Assembly: GCA_046294815.1 (NCBI GenBank)
Contig: JBKBOJ010000001.1
Coordinates: 74,809 to 138,808, forward strand
DNA: 64,000 nt
From: Pelomonas sp046294815
GTDB taxonomy: Bacteria; Pseudomonadota; Gammaproteobacteria; Burkholderiales; Burkholderiaceae_C
Direction of reading: 5' to 3'
This document shows positions 33,505-43,518 of this stretch, one piece after another. The first letter of the stretch is position 1. Each line of letters begins with the position of its first letter. The position numbers and the translations under genes were made by a program. The notes beneath the pieces were generated by a model that worked only from the letters and a program-made list of their open reading frames with translations, did not search any database and had not been told where the DNA came from.

Positions 33505-34428
33505 ATGCAAACGCCACTCGAGTTGCGCCACCTGCGCACCCTGGTCGCGCTGAGGGAGGCCGGCAACCTCTCGCGCGCGGCGCAGCTGCTGAACCTGACG
33601 CAGTCGGCGCTGTCCCACCAGCTCAAGGTGCTGGAGGAGCACTACGGCGCCGAGCTGTTCGCGCGCAAGAGCAACCCGCTGGTGTTCGGCGTGGTCGGCC
33701 AGCGGCTGCTGAAGCTGGCGGACGCGGTGCTGCCGCAGGTGGACGAGGCCGACCGCGACGTGCGCCGGCTGGTGGACGGCTCAGCCGGCCAACTGCGCAT
33801 CGCCGTGGAGTGCCACACCTGCTTCGACTGGCTGATGCCGGCCATGGATGCGTTCCGCGAGCGCTGGCCGGAGGTGGAGCTGGACATCGTGTCGGGCTTC
33901 CATGCCGACCCGGTAGGCCTGCTGCACCAGGACCGAGCGGAACTGGCCATCGTGTCGGACGTGGACGCCGACGAGAGCGGCGTCGTCGTGCATCCGCTGT
34001 TCAGCTTCGAGATCGTTGCGCTGCTGCGCAAGGGCCATGTCTTGCTGGGCAAGCCCTGGCTGGAGGCGGTCGATTTCAAGGATCAGACCCTCATCACCTA
34101 CCCGGTGCCCGACGAGATGCTGGACCTGGTGCGCCGCGTGCTGCGGCCTGCCGGCATCACGCCGCCGCGGCGCACCAGCGAGCTGACGGTGGCCATGCTG
34201 CAGCTGGTGGCCAGCGGGCGCGGCATTGCGGCGCTGCCGCTGTGGGCGGTGGAGGGCTATCTGGCGCGTGGCTACGTGGCGCGGCAGCGCATTGGCGAGG
34301 CCGGGCTGACCGGCCGGCTTTATGCCGTCAGCACGTCGGCGCTCGCGACCAAGCCTTTTCTGGCGGACTTCGTGCGGCTGATGCGCGAGACCTCGTTGCT
34401 GAACCTCGCGGGCGTGAGCCTGCTTTGA
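33505..34428 (+). CDS. metR: LysR-type regulator of methionine synthesis
   Basis: The 307-residue LysR protein has an N-terminal helix-turn-helix (GNLSRAAQLLNLTQSALSHQLKVLEEHYGAELF). The effector domain resembles MetR, notably IAVECHTCFDWLMPAMDAFRERWPEVELD. MetR activates metE and uses homocysteine as co-effector. Divergence from metE is the classic arrangement. The frame opens at 33454, but the ATG at 33505 gives the usual N-terminus just before LELRHLRTLVAL. Confidence 0.93.
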   Translation: MQTPLELRHLRTLVALREAGNLSRAAQLLNLTQSALSHQLKVLEEHYGAELFARKSNPLVFGVVGQRLLKLADAVLPQVDEADRDVRRLVDGSAGQLRIAVECHTCFDWLMPAMDAFRERWPEVELDIVSGFHADPVGLLHQDRAELAIVSDVDADESGVVVHPLFSFEIVALLRKGHVLLGKPWLEAVDFKDQTLITYPVPDEMLDLVRRVLRPAGITPPRRTSELTVAMLQLVASGRGIAALPLWAVEGYLARGYVARQRIGEAGLTGRLYAVSTSALATKPFLADFVRLMRETSLLNLAGVSLL

Positions 34429-34446
34429 GACTAGCCCGACAGGCGC

Positions 34447-35199
34447 CTAGTTGCGCGCGTGCGTGACGCGGTAGTCCGCCACGCCGGGCAGCTCCTGGAT
34501 GCGGCAGCTGAAGCGGCACAGCGTCTGGCCGCCGTAGTTGCGCTTGGCCGTGCAGACGAAGCGCCATTCCTCTTGCTCGCCCTGCTTCTCGATGGCGACC
34601 GAGCCCGGCGCGAAGCGGTAGCCCAGGCCGTCGGAGAACTCGGCCAGCTCCTGCTGCGTGAAGCGCCGTCCCGGCGCGCCGCGCAGCATCACCGCGATGG
34701 CGGGGTGCGAGGGCAGCCGGATTTCCAGCATGGCGCCCCACATCATCAGGCCGGCGCACAGCAGCGTCAGCGCGATGGCGGCGAAGTAAAAGCCCATGCC
34801 CAGCACGATGCCTATGGCCGAGGCCGCCCAGAGCGAGGCGGCCGTCGTCAGGCCAGAGATGTTCATGCCCTCCCGCATGATGACGCCGGCGCACAGGAAG
34901 CCGATGCCTGTCACCACGCCCTGGATGACGCGCGTGGGGTCGGTGAACTGCGGCAGCGTGCCGCCGGCCGCATGGCCGCCGAACCATTGCTCGGGGTAGC
35001 CCACCAGGATGGTCACGCCGCAGGCCGCCATGCACACCAGCGCATAGGTGCGCATGCCCGCCGCGCGGCCGTGGTAGGCCCGCTCATAGCCCAGCAGCAG
35101 GCCCAGCACCATGGCACCCAGCAGATGCATCAGCATCAGCACGTTGGCGGCCCATTGGGCGCCCATCCAGTAGCGCAGCAGGTGGTCGGCGTCGAGCAT
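34447..35199 (-). CDS. MgtC/SapB-family membrane protein
   Basis: The 250-residue protein has an N-terminal membrane domain with about five hydrophobic segments and the family motifs LLLGYERAYHGRAAGMRTYALVC, TGIGFLCAGVIMREG and GLTTAASLWAASAIGI. A soluble C-terminal domain follows (about 170-250). Family members affect virulence and growth at low magnesium, partly by acting on the F-ATPase. The role here is unknown. It is convergent with metR, separated by 18 nt. Confidence 0.88.
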   Translation of the reverse strand: MLDADHLLRYWMGAQWAANVLMLMHLLGAMVLGLLLGYERAYHGRAAGMRTYALVCMAACGVTILVGYPEQWFGGHAAGGTLPQFTDPTRVIQGVVTGIGFLCAGVIMREGMNISGLTTAASLWAASAIGIVLGMGFYFAAIALTLLCAGLMMWGAMLEIRLPSHPAIAVMLRGAPGRRFTQQELAEFSDGLGYRFAPGSVAIEKQGEQEEWRFVCTAKRNYGGQTLCRFSCRIQELPGVADYRVTHARN

Positions 35200-35371
35200 G
35201 GGGGGTCCGGGTCGGGTGGGTGTGCCCCACGCTAACGCAGTCCGGCACGAGCTGCCAGAGGGGCGTCAGCAGCTGCGCGCGGCGCGCCGGGCCGCCCCCA
35301 GCCGAGCACGCGGGCGATTTGCTTGCGGCTTGCTGCCGCAGACATCGCCGCGTCTGGCGGGCGGGGGGCTC

Positions 35372-35791
35372 TTAGGCCAGGGCCGTCATGCGTTCGACGA
35401 GCACGCAGCGCACCCACTTGCGCGCGGTGATCTGCGCCGTCTGCGCGCGCAGGAACTCCTCGGCCTGCGAGTTGGCCGACTCGAACTCGAAGCCACTGAG
35501 CTGCACGAGGCGGCTCAGCGGCTGCGTCCAGACGCGGCGCACAGCAGCGCTGAACAGCGGCACGCCTTCGTCCTCGCCCAGCAGCAGACGCAGCTCGTAG
35601 TGCAGCGCGTCCAGCACCGGCTCGGCGGCGCAGAGGATTTGCAGGCCGTTTTCGCTGAGGTTGACGACCACGCCGCCCCGCGCGTCGCTCAGGCCCTGGG
35701 GCTTGATGACCCAGACCGGCAGCTGTTCATGCTCGGCCGGCACCAGGAAGAACTCGACGCGGGGCGAACGGCGTTGGTCAATGGCGGTCAT
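35372..35791 (-). CDS. PilZ-domain protein (c-di-GMP binding)
   Basis: The 139-residue single-domain protein has the two PilZ cyclic-di-GMP motifs: RRSPR near the N-terminus (RxxxR, residues 7-11 or so) and NLSENGL (D/NxSxxG). It probably binds c-di-GMP in the cytoplasm and controls motility or surface behaviour through an unknown partner. It stands alone, and the roughly 170 nt downstream (35200-35371) show no gene. Confidence 0.87.
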   Translation of the reverse strand: MTAIDQRRSPRVEFFLVPAEHEQLPVWVIKPQGLSDARGGVVVNLSENGLQILCAAEPVLDALHYELRLLLGEDEGVPLFSAAVRRVWTQPLSRLVQLSGFEFESANSQAEEFLRAQTAQITARKWVRCVLVERMTALA

Positions 35792-35884
35792 GGCGGTTCC
35801 GGGTTGGCATGCGGGCTTGCATCAGAGCATGGCCGAATGACAGGCGCTTGTCAGCGCCGCGCCTGTCACCCAATGCGGGTTCGG

Positions 35885-36607
35885 TCAAACCGCCAGCAGT
35901 TCCACCTCGAACAGCAGCGTCGCGTTGGGCGGAATGACGCCGCCGGCGCCGTAGGCGCCATAGCCCAGCTCAGGCGGCAGCACCAGCATGCGCGTGCCGC
36001 CCACCTGCATGCCCTGCACGCCCTCGTCCCAGCCGGCGATGACCTCGCCGCCGCCCAGGTTGAACCTGAAGGGTTGGCCGCGGTCCTTGCTGGAGTCGAA
36101 CTTCTTGCCGCGCATGCCGTCCTTGTAGAGCCAGCCGGTGTAATGCACGGTCACGCGCCGGCCCTTCTCGGCCACGGCGCCTGCGCCCACGACGCGGTCC
36201 TCGTATTGCAGGCCGCTGGCAGTGCTCTGCAGGTCCAGCGCAATCGCCTCGGGGCCGCCGGCCACGCCCAGCAGCTCCACCTCGAAGCACAGCGTCGCGT
36301 TGGGCGGGATCACGCCGCCGGCGCCGCGCGCGCCATAGCCCAGTTCGGCCGGAATGATCAGCGTGCGCTTGCCGCCAACCTTCATGCCCTGCACGCCCTC
36401 GTCCCAGCCGCGGATGACCATGCCGGCGCCTAGTTCGAACTCGAAGGGGTCGTTGCGGTCGCGGCTGGAGTCGAACTTGGTGGTCCTGGCGCCGTTCTCC
36501 CACAGCCAGCCGGTGTAGTGCACGCTCACGTCCTGGCCGGCTACGGCCGTTTTGCCGTCACCCTCGACGGTGTCATCAAACTGCAGGCCGCTGGGGGTGG
36601 TGTTCAT
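35885..36607 (-). CDS. Tandem-domain FKBP-type peptidyl-prolyl isomerase
   Basis: The 240-residue protein consists of two complete FKBP domains (about 5-115 and 128-240). Each has the pattern VHYTGWL, KFDSS, GWDEGVQGM and ELGYGA-GAGGVIPPNATL. Normal single-domain FkpA/FKBP proteins of this type are about 115 residues, so this is an internal duplication. There is no signal peptide, so it should be cytoplasmic. It catalyses cis-trans isomerisation at prolines. Both active sites look intact. Confidence 0.93.
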   Translation of the reverse strand: MNTTPSGLQFDDTVEGDGKTAVAGQDVSVHYTGWLWENGARTTKFDSSRDRNDPFEFELGAGMVIRGWDEGVQGMKVGGKRTLIIPAELGYGARGAGGVIPPNATLCFEVELLGVAGGPEAIALDLQSTASGLQYEDRVVGAGAVAEKGRRVTVHYTGWLYKDGMRGKKFDSSKDRGQPFRFNLGGGEVIAGWDEGVQGMQVGGTRMLVLPPELGYGAYGAGGVIPPNATLLFEVELLAV

Positions 36608-36658
36608 GGAGAGTCCTTGAGTTGTTGGAGAGAAAGAAGGCGCGGATTGTCGCCGCGC

Positions 36659-37519
36659 TCAGGCCCGCCACTGCTGCACGGCCTCGGCGAGCAGTTCGGC
36701 CGTTGCGCCGCCGCGGGCCTGTAGGCTCATGCCCAGCCGGGCCGCCGCTTCGCGCAGCCGCGCGGCGGGGTCCGAGAGGTCGATGGCCGCCGCGCCGTTC
36801 TGCTTGGACAGCTTTTGCCCGTCCGCCGCCAGCACCAGCGGCGTGTGCAGGTAGCGCGGCGTGGGCAGGGCGAGTGCCCGTTGCAGCGCGATCTGGCGTG
36901 GTGTGTTGTCGGCCAGATCCTCGCCGCGCACGATGTCGGTGATGCCTTGCTCGGCGTCGTCCACCACCACCGCCAGCTGATAGGCCCAGAGCCCGTCGGC
37001 GCGCTTGAGCACGAAGTCGCCCACCTCGGTGGCGAGGTCTTGCGACTGCATGTGCAGCCGCCGGTCCTGCCAGTCGATGCGACCGCTCACCCGGTACCGC
37101 CAGGCCCGCACCGGGCGTCCGCCCGTGCCGTGCCGGCAGGTGCCGGGGTAGACCAGCTCGCCATGCCGTGGCTTCGGGCCGGCTGCCGCGGCGATCTCGG
37201 CGCGCGTGCAGGCGCAGCCATAGGCCAGGCCGGCAGCAATCAGTCGCTCCAGCGCCGCCTGGTAGAGCGCGCCGCGCTTGGACTGCCAGACCGGCGGCTC
37301 GTCGGGCAGCAGGCCCAGCGCTGCCAATTGGCCGAGGATGAACTCGCCCGTGCCCGGCGGGCAGCGCGGGCCATCCACGTCCTCGATGCGCACCAGCCAG
37401 CGGCCGCCGTGGGCGCGCGCGTCCAGCCAGCTGGCCAGCGCGGTGACCAGCGAGCCGGCATGCAGCGGGCCGGTGGGAGAGGGCGCAAAGCGGCCCCGGT
37501 ACTGGCCGCGGCAGCTCAT
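36659..37519 (-). CDS. gluQ: Glutamyl-Q tRNA(Asp) synthetase
   Basis: The 286-residue protein is a truncated GluRS paralogue. It charges glutamate onto the queuosine base of tRNA-Asp. It has the class I HIGH-like region (RFAPSPTGPLHAGSL), the Cys cluster of the zinc site (YGCACTRAEI and YPGTCRHG) and KLSKQNGA in place of KMSKS. It lacks the anticodon-binding domain, as usual for this family. The start overlaps the stop of the LysR gene by one base (TGATG). The longer frame to 37678 is a shadow of that gene. Confidence 0.94.
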   Translation of the reverse strand: MSCRGQYRGRFAPSPTGPLHAGSLVTALASWLDARAHGGRWLVRIEDVDGPRCPPGTGEFILGQLAALGLLPDEPPVWQSKRGALYQAALERLIAAGLAYGCACTRAEIAAAAGPKPRHGELVYPGTCRHGTGGRPVRAWRYRVSGRIDWQDRRLHMQSQDLATEVGDFVLKRADGLWAYQLAVVVDDAEQGITDIVRGEDLADNTPRQIALQRALALPTPRYLHTPLVLAADGQKLSKQNGAAAIDLSDPAARLREAAARLGMSLQARGGATAELLAEAVQQWRA

Positions 37520-38484
37520 CACACCAGCCCTTCGTGCTGCTCCAGCAGTGCGCGCCGCGTGGCCTCGCCGCGCAGCTTGTCCAGCCACCAGGCCAGTGCC
37601 TTGCCGGGTGCCTGGCCGGTGTCGCGCCAGGCGTAGTGCATGACGACGGCGCGGCGGCCCTCGTAGGTGGTCTTGCACACCAGGCGGCCCGCGTCGATGT
37701 GCCGCCGCACCATGCTGACCGGCAGCGAGCCGCAGCCCAGGCCGCGCAGCATGGCCTCCAGCTTGGCGGCCATGGATGGCAGCGTCAGCACGTCTTGCCC
37801 CGGCAGCAGGCCCACGGTGATGGGTGCGAGCGTGCGCGCGCTGTCGGCCACGGCGACGATGCGGTGCTCGGCGATCTGCGCGGCCGTCAGCGGCTCGGGC
37901 AGCTGGGCCAGCGGGTGGTGCGGCGCGACGCAGAAGGCGAACTCCAGCTCGCCGGCCGGCTCGCAGTGGATGCTGCTGTTCGCCGCCTGGGCCGGCACAC
38001 CCAGCGCCAGGTCGGCCTGGCCGTGCAGCAGTGCCTCCCAGGTGCCGGCCAGCACCTCCACGCGCAGCTTCAGCCGCGTCGGCGGTGCGCTGCCGTCCTC
38101 GCCGCGCTGGGCATAGAAGGCTTCCATCAGATCGAACACCGCGCGGCGCGCGATGGCGTCGTCCATCACCAGCGTCAGCTCGCTCTCCCAGCCGGTGGCG
38201 ATGCGGCGCACGCGGTTGGCCACCGCGTCCAGCTCCTGCAGCAGGCGGCGGCCGGCCAGCAGCAGCTCCTGCCCGGCCGAGGTCAGCACGGCCTGGCGCG
38301 AGCTGCGGTCGAACAGCAGCACATCCAGCGCGTCCTCCAGCTGGCGCACAGAGTAGGTCAGCGCCGACGGCACCCGGCCCATCTCGCGTGCCGCCGCGGC
38401 AAAGCTGCCGGTGCGGGCGATGGTGTCCATCATGGCCAGGGCCTCGGGCGTCAGCGCGCGGCGCTTGTCTTGGGGGGCGGTCAT
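37519..38484 (-). CDS. LysR-family regulator
   Basis: The 321-residue protein has a LysR helix-turn-helix (TGSFAAAAREMGRVPSALTYSVRQLEDALDVLLFDR) and an effector domain. It is divergent, across about 100 nt, from a pirin gene and a flavodoxin-like gene. In many betaproteobacteria this trio occurs together and the LysR protein controls the pair, possibly in response to quinones or oxidative stress (inference). Translational overlap with gluQ is probably incidental. Confidence 0.9.
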   Translation of the reverse strand: MTAPQDKRRALTPEALAMMDTIARTGSFAAAAREMGRVPSALTYSVRQLEDALDVLLFDRSSRQAVLTSAGQELLLAGRRLLQELDAVANRVRRIATGWESELTLVMDDAIARRAVFDLMEAFYAQRGEDGSAPPTRLKLRVEVLAGTWEALLHGQADLALGVPAQAANSSIHCEPAGELEFAFCVAPHHPLAQLPEPLTAAQIAEHRIVAVADSARTLAPITVGLLPGQDVLTLPSMAAKLEAMLRGLGCGSLPVSMVRRHIDAGRLVCKTTYEGRRAVVMHYAWRDTGQAPGKALAWWLDKLRGEATRRALLEQHEGLV

Positions 38485-38584
38485 CGGTTCAGTCTATTTG
38501 AACGATCTGCTCAATACGGGCGGGATGGTGGTGCAGGCGGCGACTCCTACATTGAGGCCATCGCCAACAAGCAAGGAGCCCTGC

Positions 38585-39310
38585 GTGCAGACCCAGCTGA
38601 TCAAGTCCAGCGACCGCGGCTATGCCGACCACGGCTGGCTGAAGTCCTTTCACAGCTTTTCGTTCGCCGACTACTACGACCCGGCGCGCATGGGCTTTGG
38701 CGCGTTGCGCGTCATCAACGAGGACCAGATCGCCCCGGGCACCGGCTTTGGCACGCATGGCCACCGCGACATGGAGATCATCAGCTACGTGCTGTCCGGC
38801 GAGCTGGCGCACAAGGACAGCATGGGCAACGGCGAGGCGGGATCTGCCAACTCGGGCGTCATCCGCCCCGGCGATGTGCAGCGCATGAGCGCGGGCACCG
38901 GCGTGATGCACAGCGAGTTCAACCATGCCAAGGACCAGGCCACGCACTTCCTGCAGATCTGGATCATGCCGAACCAGCGCGGCATTGCGCCCAGCTATGA
39001 GCAGAAGCATTTCGACGCAGCCTCCAAGCGCGGCAGGCTGCGGCTGGTGGCGGCCAACGACGGTGCGCACGGCGCCGTGACCATCCATGCCGATGCCAAG
39101 CTGTACGCCGGCCTGTTCGACGGCGCCGAAGCTGCAGAGCTGGCGCTTGCGCCCGGCCGGCTCGCCTACGTGCACCTCGTGCGCGGCGCGCTCAAGGTCA
39201 ACGGGCAAGACCTGACGGCGGGTGATGCCTTGCAGGTTCGCGAAGCATCGCGCGTCTCGCTGTCCGGCGGCCAGGACGCCGAAGTGCTGGTCTTCGACCT
39301 CGCAGCCTGA
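38585..39310 (+). CDS. Pirin-family bicupin (quercetinase-like)
   Basis: The 241-residue protein is a pirin/YhaK-YhhW bicupin. The metal ligands are seen in FGTHGHRDMEIISYVLSGE (two His and a Glu) and TGVMHSEFNH. Some relatives open quercetin by 2,3-dioxygenation. The start is GTG at 38585, with AAGGAG 6 nt upstream. The longer ATG frame runs back through the LysR promoter. It is followed after 32 nt by a WrbA-like gene, so the two form an operon. Confidence 0.9.
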   Translation: MQTQLIKSSDRGYADHGWLKSFHSFSFADYYDPARMGFGALRVINEDQIAPGTGFGTHGHRDMEIISYVLSGELAHKDSMGNGEAGSANSGVIRPGDVQRMSAGTGVMHSEFNHAKDQATHFLQIWIMPNQRGIAPSYEQKHFDAASKRGRLRLVAANDGAHGAVTIHADAKLYAGLFDGAEAAELALAPGRLAYVHLVRGALKVNGQDLTAGDALQVREASRVSLSGGQDAEVLVFDLAA

Positions 39311-39342
39311 AACTCCCTCCAACCCACCAAGAGGAAATCGCC

Positions 39343-39897
39343 ATGAGCAAGATCATCGTTCTCTACCACTCCGGCTACGGCCACACCAAGAAGGTCGCGG
39401 AGGCCGTGGCCGGCGCCGCAGGTGCGCAGCTGATCGCCATCGACGCCGAGGGCAACATCACCGAAGCCGACTGGGCAGCGCTGGCCGCGGCCGACGGCAT
39501 CGTCTTCGGCACACCCACCTACATGGGCGGCCCGAGCTGGCAGTTCAAGAAGTTCGCCGATGCCAGCAGCAAGCCCTGGTACGCGCAGCTGTGGAAGGAC
39601 AAGATCGCCGCCGGCTTCACGAACTCCGCCACGCTGAACGGCGACAAGCAGGGCACGCTGCAGTACTTGCATGCGCTGAGCCAGCAGCACGGCATGATCT
39701 GGGTGGGCATGGGCATGAAGGCGCCCAACCACAAGGCCGCCACGCGCGACGACCTGAACAACCTGGGCGGCTATGCCGGCCTCATCACGCAGACGCCCAG
39801 CGACGCCTCGGCCGAAGAGATGGTGCCGGGCGACATCGCGACGGCCAAGGCCTTCGGCGAGCGCGTGAAGGCGGTCGTCGAGCGCTGGACCCAATAA
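39343..39897 (+). CDS. WrbA-like flavodoxin / NAD(P)H:quinone oxidoreductase
   Basis: The 184-residue flavodoxin-fold protein has the FMN phosphate loop YHSGYGHTKK (usual form YSxxGHT) and FGTPTYMGGPSWQFKKF, typical of the WrbA/NQO type IV group. It should bind FMN and reduce quinones by two electrons. AAGAGGAAA precedes the ATG. It is operonic with pirin. The following 164 nt (39898-40061) show no gene. Confidence 0.88.
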   Translation: MSKIIVLYHSGYGHTKKVAEAVAGAAGAQLIAIDAEGNITEADWAALAAADGIVFGTPTYMGGPSWQFKKFADASSKPWYAQLWKDKIAAGFTNSATLNGDKQGTLQYLHALSQQHGMIWVGMGMKAPNHKAATRDDLNNLGGYAGLITQTPSDASAEEMVPGDIATAKAFGERVKAVVERWTQ

Positions 39898-40061
39898 GCC
39901 CCAGATCGCGCAGCCCAGCACCCTGCAGGCAGCGGCCGCGGCCCAGCGCGCGCAGCCGTGCGAGGTCGTCACTGCGGGCGCCATCGTGGCGCCGCCCCAG
40001 GTCCGCTGCCGACAGGAGCAACAAGACTTCACATCCCGTTGCCGCCGTCAGGTCGCCCGCC

Positions 40062-41045
40062 TCACTTCACGTAGATGCGGTCAAAGATGCCGCCGTCGTC
40101 GAAGTGCGCCTTCTGCACCGAGCGCCAGTCGCCAAACAGCTCGCCCAGCGTGAACAGCTTGACCGGCTGGAATTGCTTGGCGTACTTGGCCGCGACCTTG
40201 GCATCGCGCGGGCGGTAGTGGTTCTGCGCGGCCAGCTCCTGGCCCTCGGGACCGTACAGGAACTCCAGGTAGGCCTGGGCGGTCTTCCGGGTGCCGCGCT
40301 TGTCCACGACCTTGTCGACCACGGCCACCGGCGGCTCGGCCAGGATGGACAGGCTGGGCGTGACGATCTCGAACTTCTCCGGGCCCAGTTCTTTGACGGC
40401 CAGCAAGGCCTCGTTCTCCCACGCGATCAGCACGTCGCCGATGCCGCGCTCGACAAACGTCGTCGTCGAGCCGCGCGCGCCGGAGTCCAGCACCTTGACG
40501 TTGGCGAAGATTTTCTTGACGAAGTCCTGCGCCGTGGCCGGCGTGCCGCCGTTCTTCAGGTGGTAGCCCCAGGCGGCCAGGTAGTTCCAGCGCGCGCCGC
40601 CGCTGGTCTTGGGGTTGGGGGTGACGACTTCCACGCCCGGCTTGATCAGGTCGTTCCAGTCCTTGATGCCCTTGGGGTTGCCCTTGCGCACCAGGAACAC
40701 GATGGTGGACGTGTAGGGCGAAGCGTTCTGCGGCAGACGCTTCTGCCAGTCAAGCGGCAGCAGCTTGTGGTCGGCAATCGCGTCGATGTCGTAGGCCAGC
40801 GCCAGCGTGACGACGTCGGCCTCCAGGCCGTCGATGACGGAGCGGGCCTGCTTGCCCGAGCCGCCGTGCGAGGTCTTGATCACGACGGTCTCGCCGGTCC
40901 TGGCCTTCCAGTGGGCGGCGAAGGCCTTGTTGAAGTCTTGATACAGCTCGCGCGTCGGGTCGTAGGAGACGTTGAGCAGCGTGGTCTGGGCCAGGGCTGC
41001 GCCGGCGGCGAGCGAAAGGGTGAGGGCGGTGAGCAGGTGTCGCAT
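40062..41045 (-). CDS. sbp: Periplasmic sulfate-binding protein (copy 1)
   Basis: The 327-residue protein begins with a signal peptide (AAGAALAQ, cleavage near 20). It carries Sbp/CysP signatures: LLNVSYDPTRELY, HGGSGKQARSVI, VVTLALAYDID and FLVRKGNPKGIKDW. It binds sulfate or thiosulfate and delivers it to the CysTWA permease. It is separated from the cysTWA operon by a broken hydrolase gene and is clearly diverged from the second copy. Its own promoter must lie in 41046-41262. A role for another oxyanion is possible. Confidence 0.92.
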   Translation of the reverse strand: MRHLLTALTLSLAAGAALAQTTLLNVSYDPTRELYQDFNKAFAAHWKARTGETVVIKTSHGGSGKQARSVIDGLEADVVTLALAYDIDAIADHKLLPLDWQKRLPQNASPYTSTIVFLVRKGNPKGIKDWNDLIKPGVEVVTPNPKTSGGARWNYLAAWGYHLKNGGTPATAQDFVKKIFANVKVLDSGARGSTTTFVERGIGDVLIAWENEALLAVKELGPEKFEIVTPSLSILAEPPVAVVDKVVDKRGTRKTAQAYLEFLYGPEGQELAAQNHYRPRDAKVAAKYAKQFQPVKLFTLGELFGDWRSVQKAHFDDGGIFDRIYVK

Positions 41046-41262
41046 GTGCTTGGGGAGGGAGGGAAAGGATCAGACCGCCTGCGCCCAGGCCAGCGCGGGG
41101 CCGTGGCGCGCGGCGTCGACCACCTCGCGCTGGGTGCCATTCTGGGAAGCCGGCCTTCTGCTGTCGTCGAATGAATCGCGATATCGATATGCGTTTCCCG
41201 ACGCTGGACTGGGGCTTGGCCGGCTCACTACAGTCGTGGCGCCCTGCAGTTGGAGATCCGCG

Positions 41263-42144
41263 ATGCAGAACCCGAGTGAGATCCCGGCCGAGGCCTGGCC
41301 GCTGTTCGACCGCTATGTGCACGGCGAGCTGAGCCGGCGCGGCTTTCTGGATCAGGCCGCGCGCTTTGCCGGTGGGCCGGCGGGTGCAGCGGCATTGCTG
41401 GCCGCCTTGAGCCCCGACTTCGCCGCAGCCCAGCAGGTCAAGCCCGATGACGCCCGGCTGGCCACGCGCCGCCAGGCCTTCGCGTCGCCCGACGGCAACG
41501 GCCAGGTGCAGGGTTACCTCGCCAAGCCGGCCAACGCCACGGGCGCGCTGCCGGCGGTGCTGGTGGTGCACGAGAACCGCGGGCTGAATCCGCACATCGA
41601 GGACATCGCCCGCCGCGTCGCGCTGGCCGGCTACGTGGCCTATGCGCCCGACGCGCTGACCCCGCTGGGCGGCTATCCCGGCAACGAGGACGACGCGCGC
41701 GCGCTGTTCCAGCAGCTGGACCCCGCCAGGGCACGGGCCGACATCGTGGCCGCCGCGCGCGGCCTGCTGACGCTGGCCGACGCCAACGGCAAACTCGGCG
41801 TGGTGGGCTTTTGCTGGGGGGGTGCGCTGGCCAGCCATGTGGCCACGCAGGTGCCGGAGCTGGCGCTGGCCGTGCCCTTCTACGGTGGTGCGCCGGCGGC
41901 GGCGGACGTGCCGCGTATCAAGGCCCGGCTGCAGCTCCACTACGCGGCCAACGACGAGCGCGTCAACGCCACCTGACCGCCGTTTGAGGCCGCGCTGAAG
42001 GCGGCGGGCGTGCGCTACGAGGCCTTCATCTACCCCGGCACGCAGCACGGCTTCAACAACGACACGACGCCGCGCTATGACGCCGAGGCAGCCAAACTGG
42101 CCTGGGAGCGGACGCTGGCCGCCTTCAAGGCGGCGCTGGGCTGA
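41263..42144 (+). pseudogene. Dienelactone hydrolase-family gene broken by one in-frame stop
   Basis: The frame codes for a 293-residue dienelactone hydrolase with an N-terminal Tat-like signal (SRRGFLDQAARFAGG) and the catalytic Cys in GFCWGG. A TGA at 41974-41976 follows ANDERVNAT, at a place where relatives usually have Trp (INAGWP). The frame then continues without shift to the next TGA at 42144 and includes the catalytic-His motif TQHGFNND. The truncated product would lack that His and be inactive. A single TGG-to-TGA change or a sequencing error explains it. Confidence 0.88.
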
Positions 42145-42456
42145 GCCTCAGACGGCGAGGGGTCACGCGCGCGAGCCCGCGTGCTGCGGCCTTTGTTTCG
42201 CGGCACGTCGGGATCGGGCGGTGCAAGAAGCAGCGCTGCGCGCACGGGCGAGTCGGTTGGGTTGGCCAGGCGGCGGCCAGCGCCAGGCAGACCACGCCTT
42301 CGATCACCGCCTCGATGGGGCGCGGAACAGGTCGCGACGTTGATGGCGGTGCTGCTCGTTCGGATCTCCCCTGGAGCGGGAGATCCCGGCGGGTACGTGG
42401 AATGGGCGTCAGGCAACAAAGCGTTGCGCAGCCAGGCATGCGCAGGGCTTACAGCA
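42145..42456. other. Intergenic stretch without a recognisable gene
   Basis: This 312-nt stretch lies between the broken hydrolase and the end of cysA. Frames on both strands give low-complexity Pro/Arg/Ala-rich translations with no family resemblance. The only clear structure is the hairpin at 42362-42386. Confidence 0.5.
42362..42386. terminator. Hairpin downstream of cysA
   Basis: Perfect 9-bp arms ggatctccc (42362-42370) and gggagatcc (42378-42386) are separated by a 7-nt loop, about 70 nt after the cysA stop on the minus strand. There is no T run, so termination is only a possibility. Confidence 0.45.

Positions 42457-43514
<1,058 letters not shown>

Positions 43515-43518
<4 letters not shown>

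Noticed and set aside
41974..41976. TGA as a selenocysteine codon in the hydrolase gene
   Set aside because: The position matches Trp in relatives, the active-site Cys is elsewhere, and no selenocysteine-type hairpin is evident just downstream.
42075..42439. Minus-strand frames downstream of cysA
   Set aside because: They run through the tail of the hydrolase gene on the other strand and have Arg/Pro-rich low-complexity translations with no domain.
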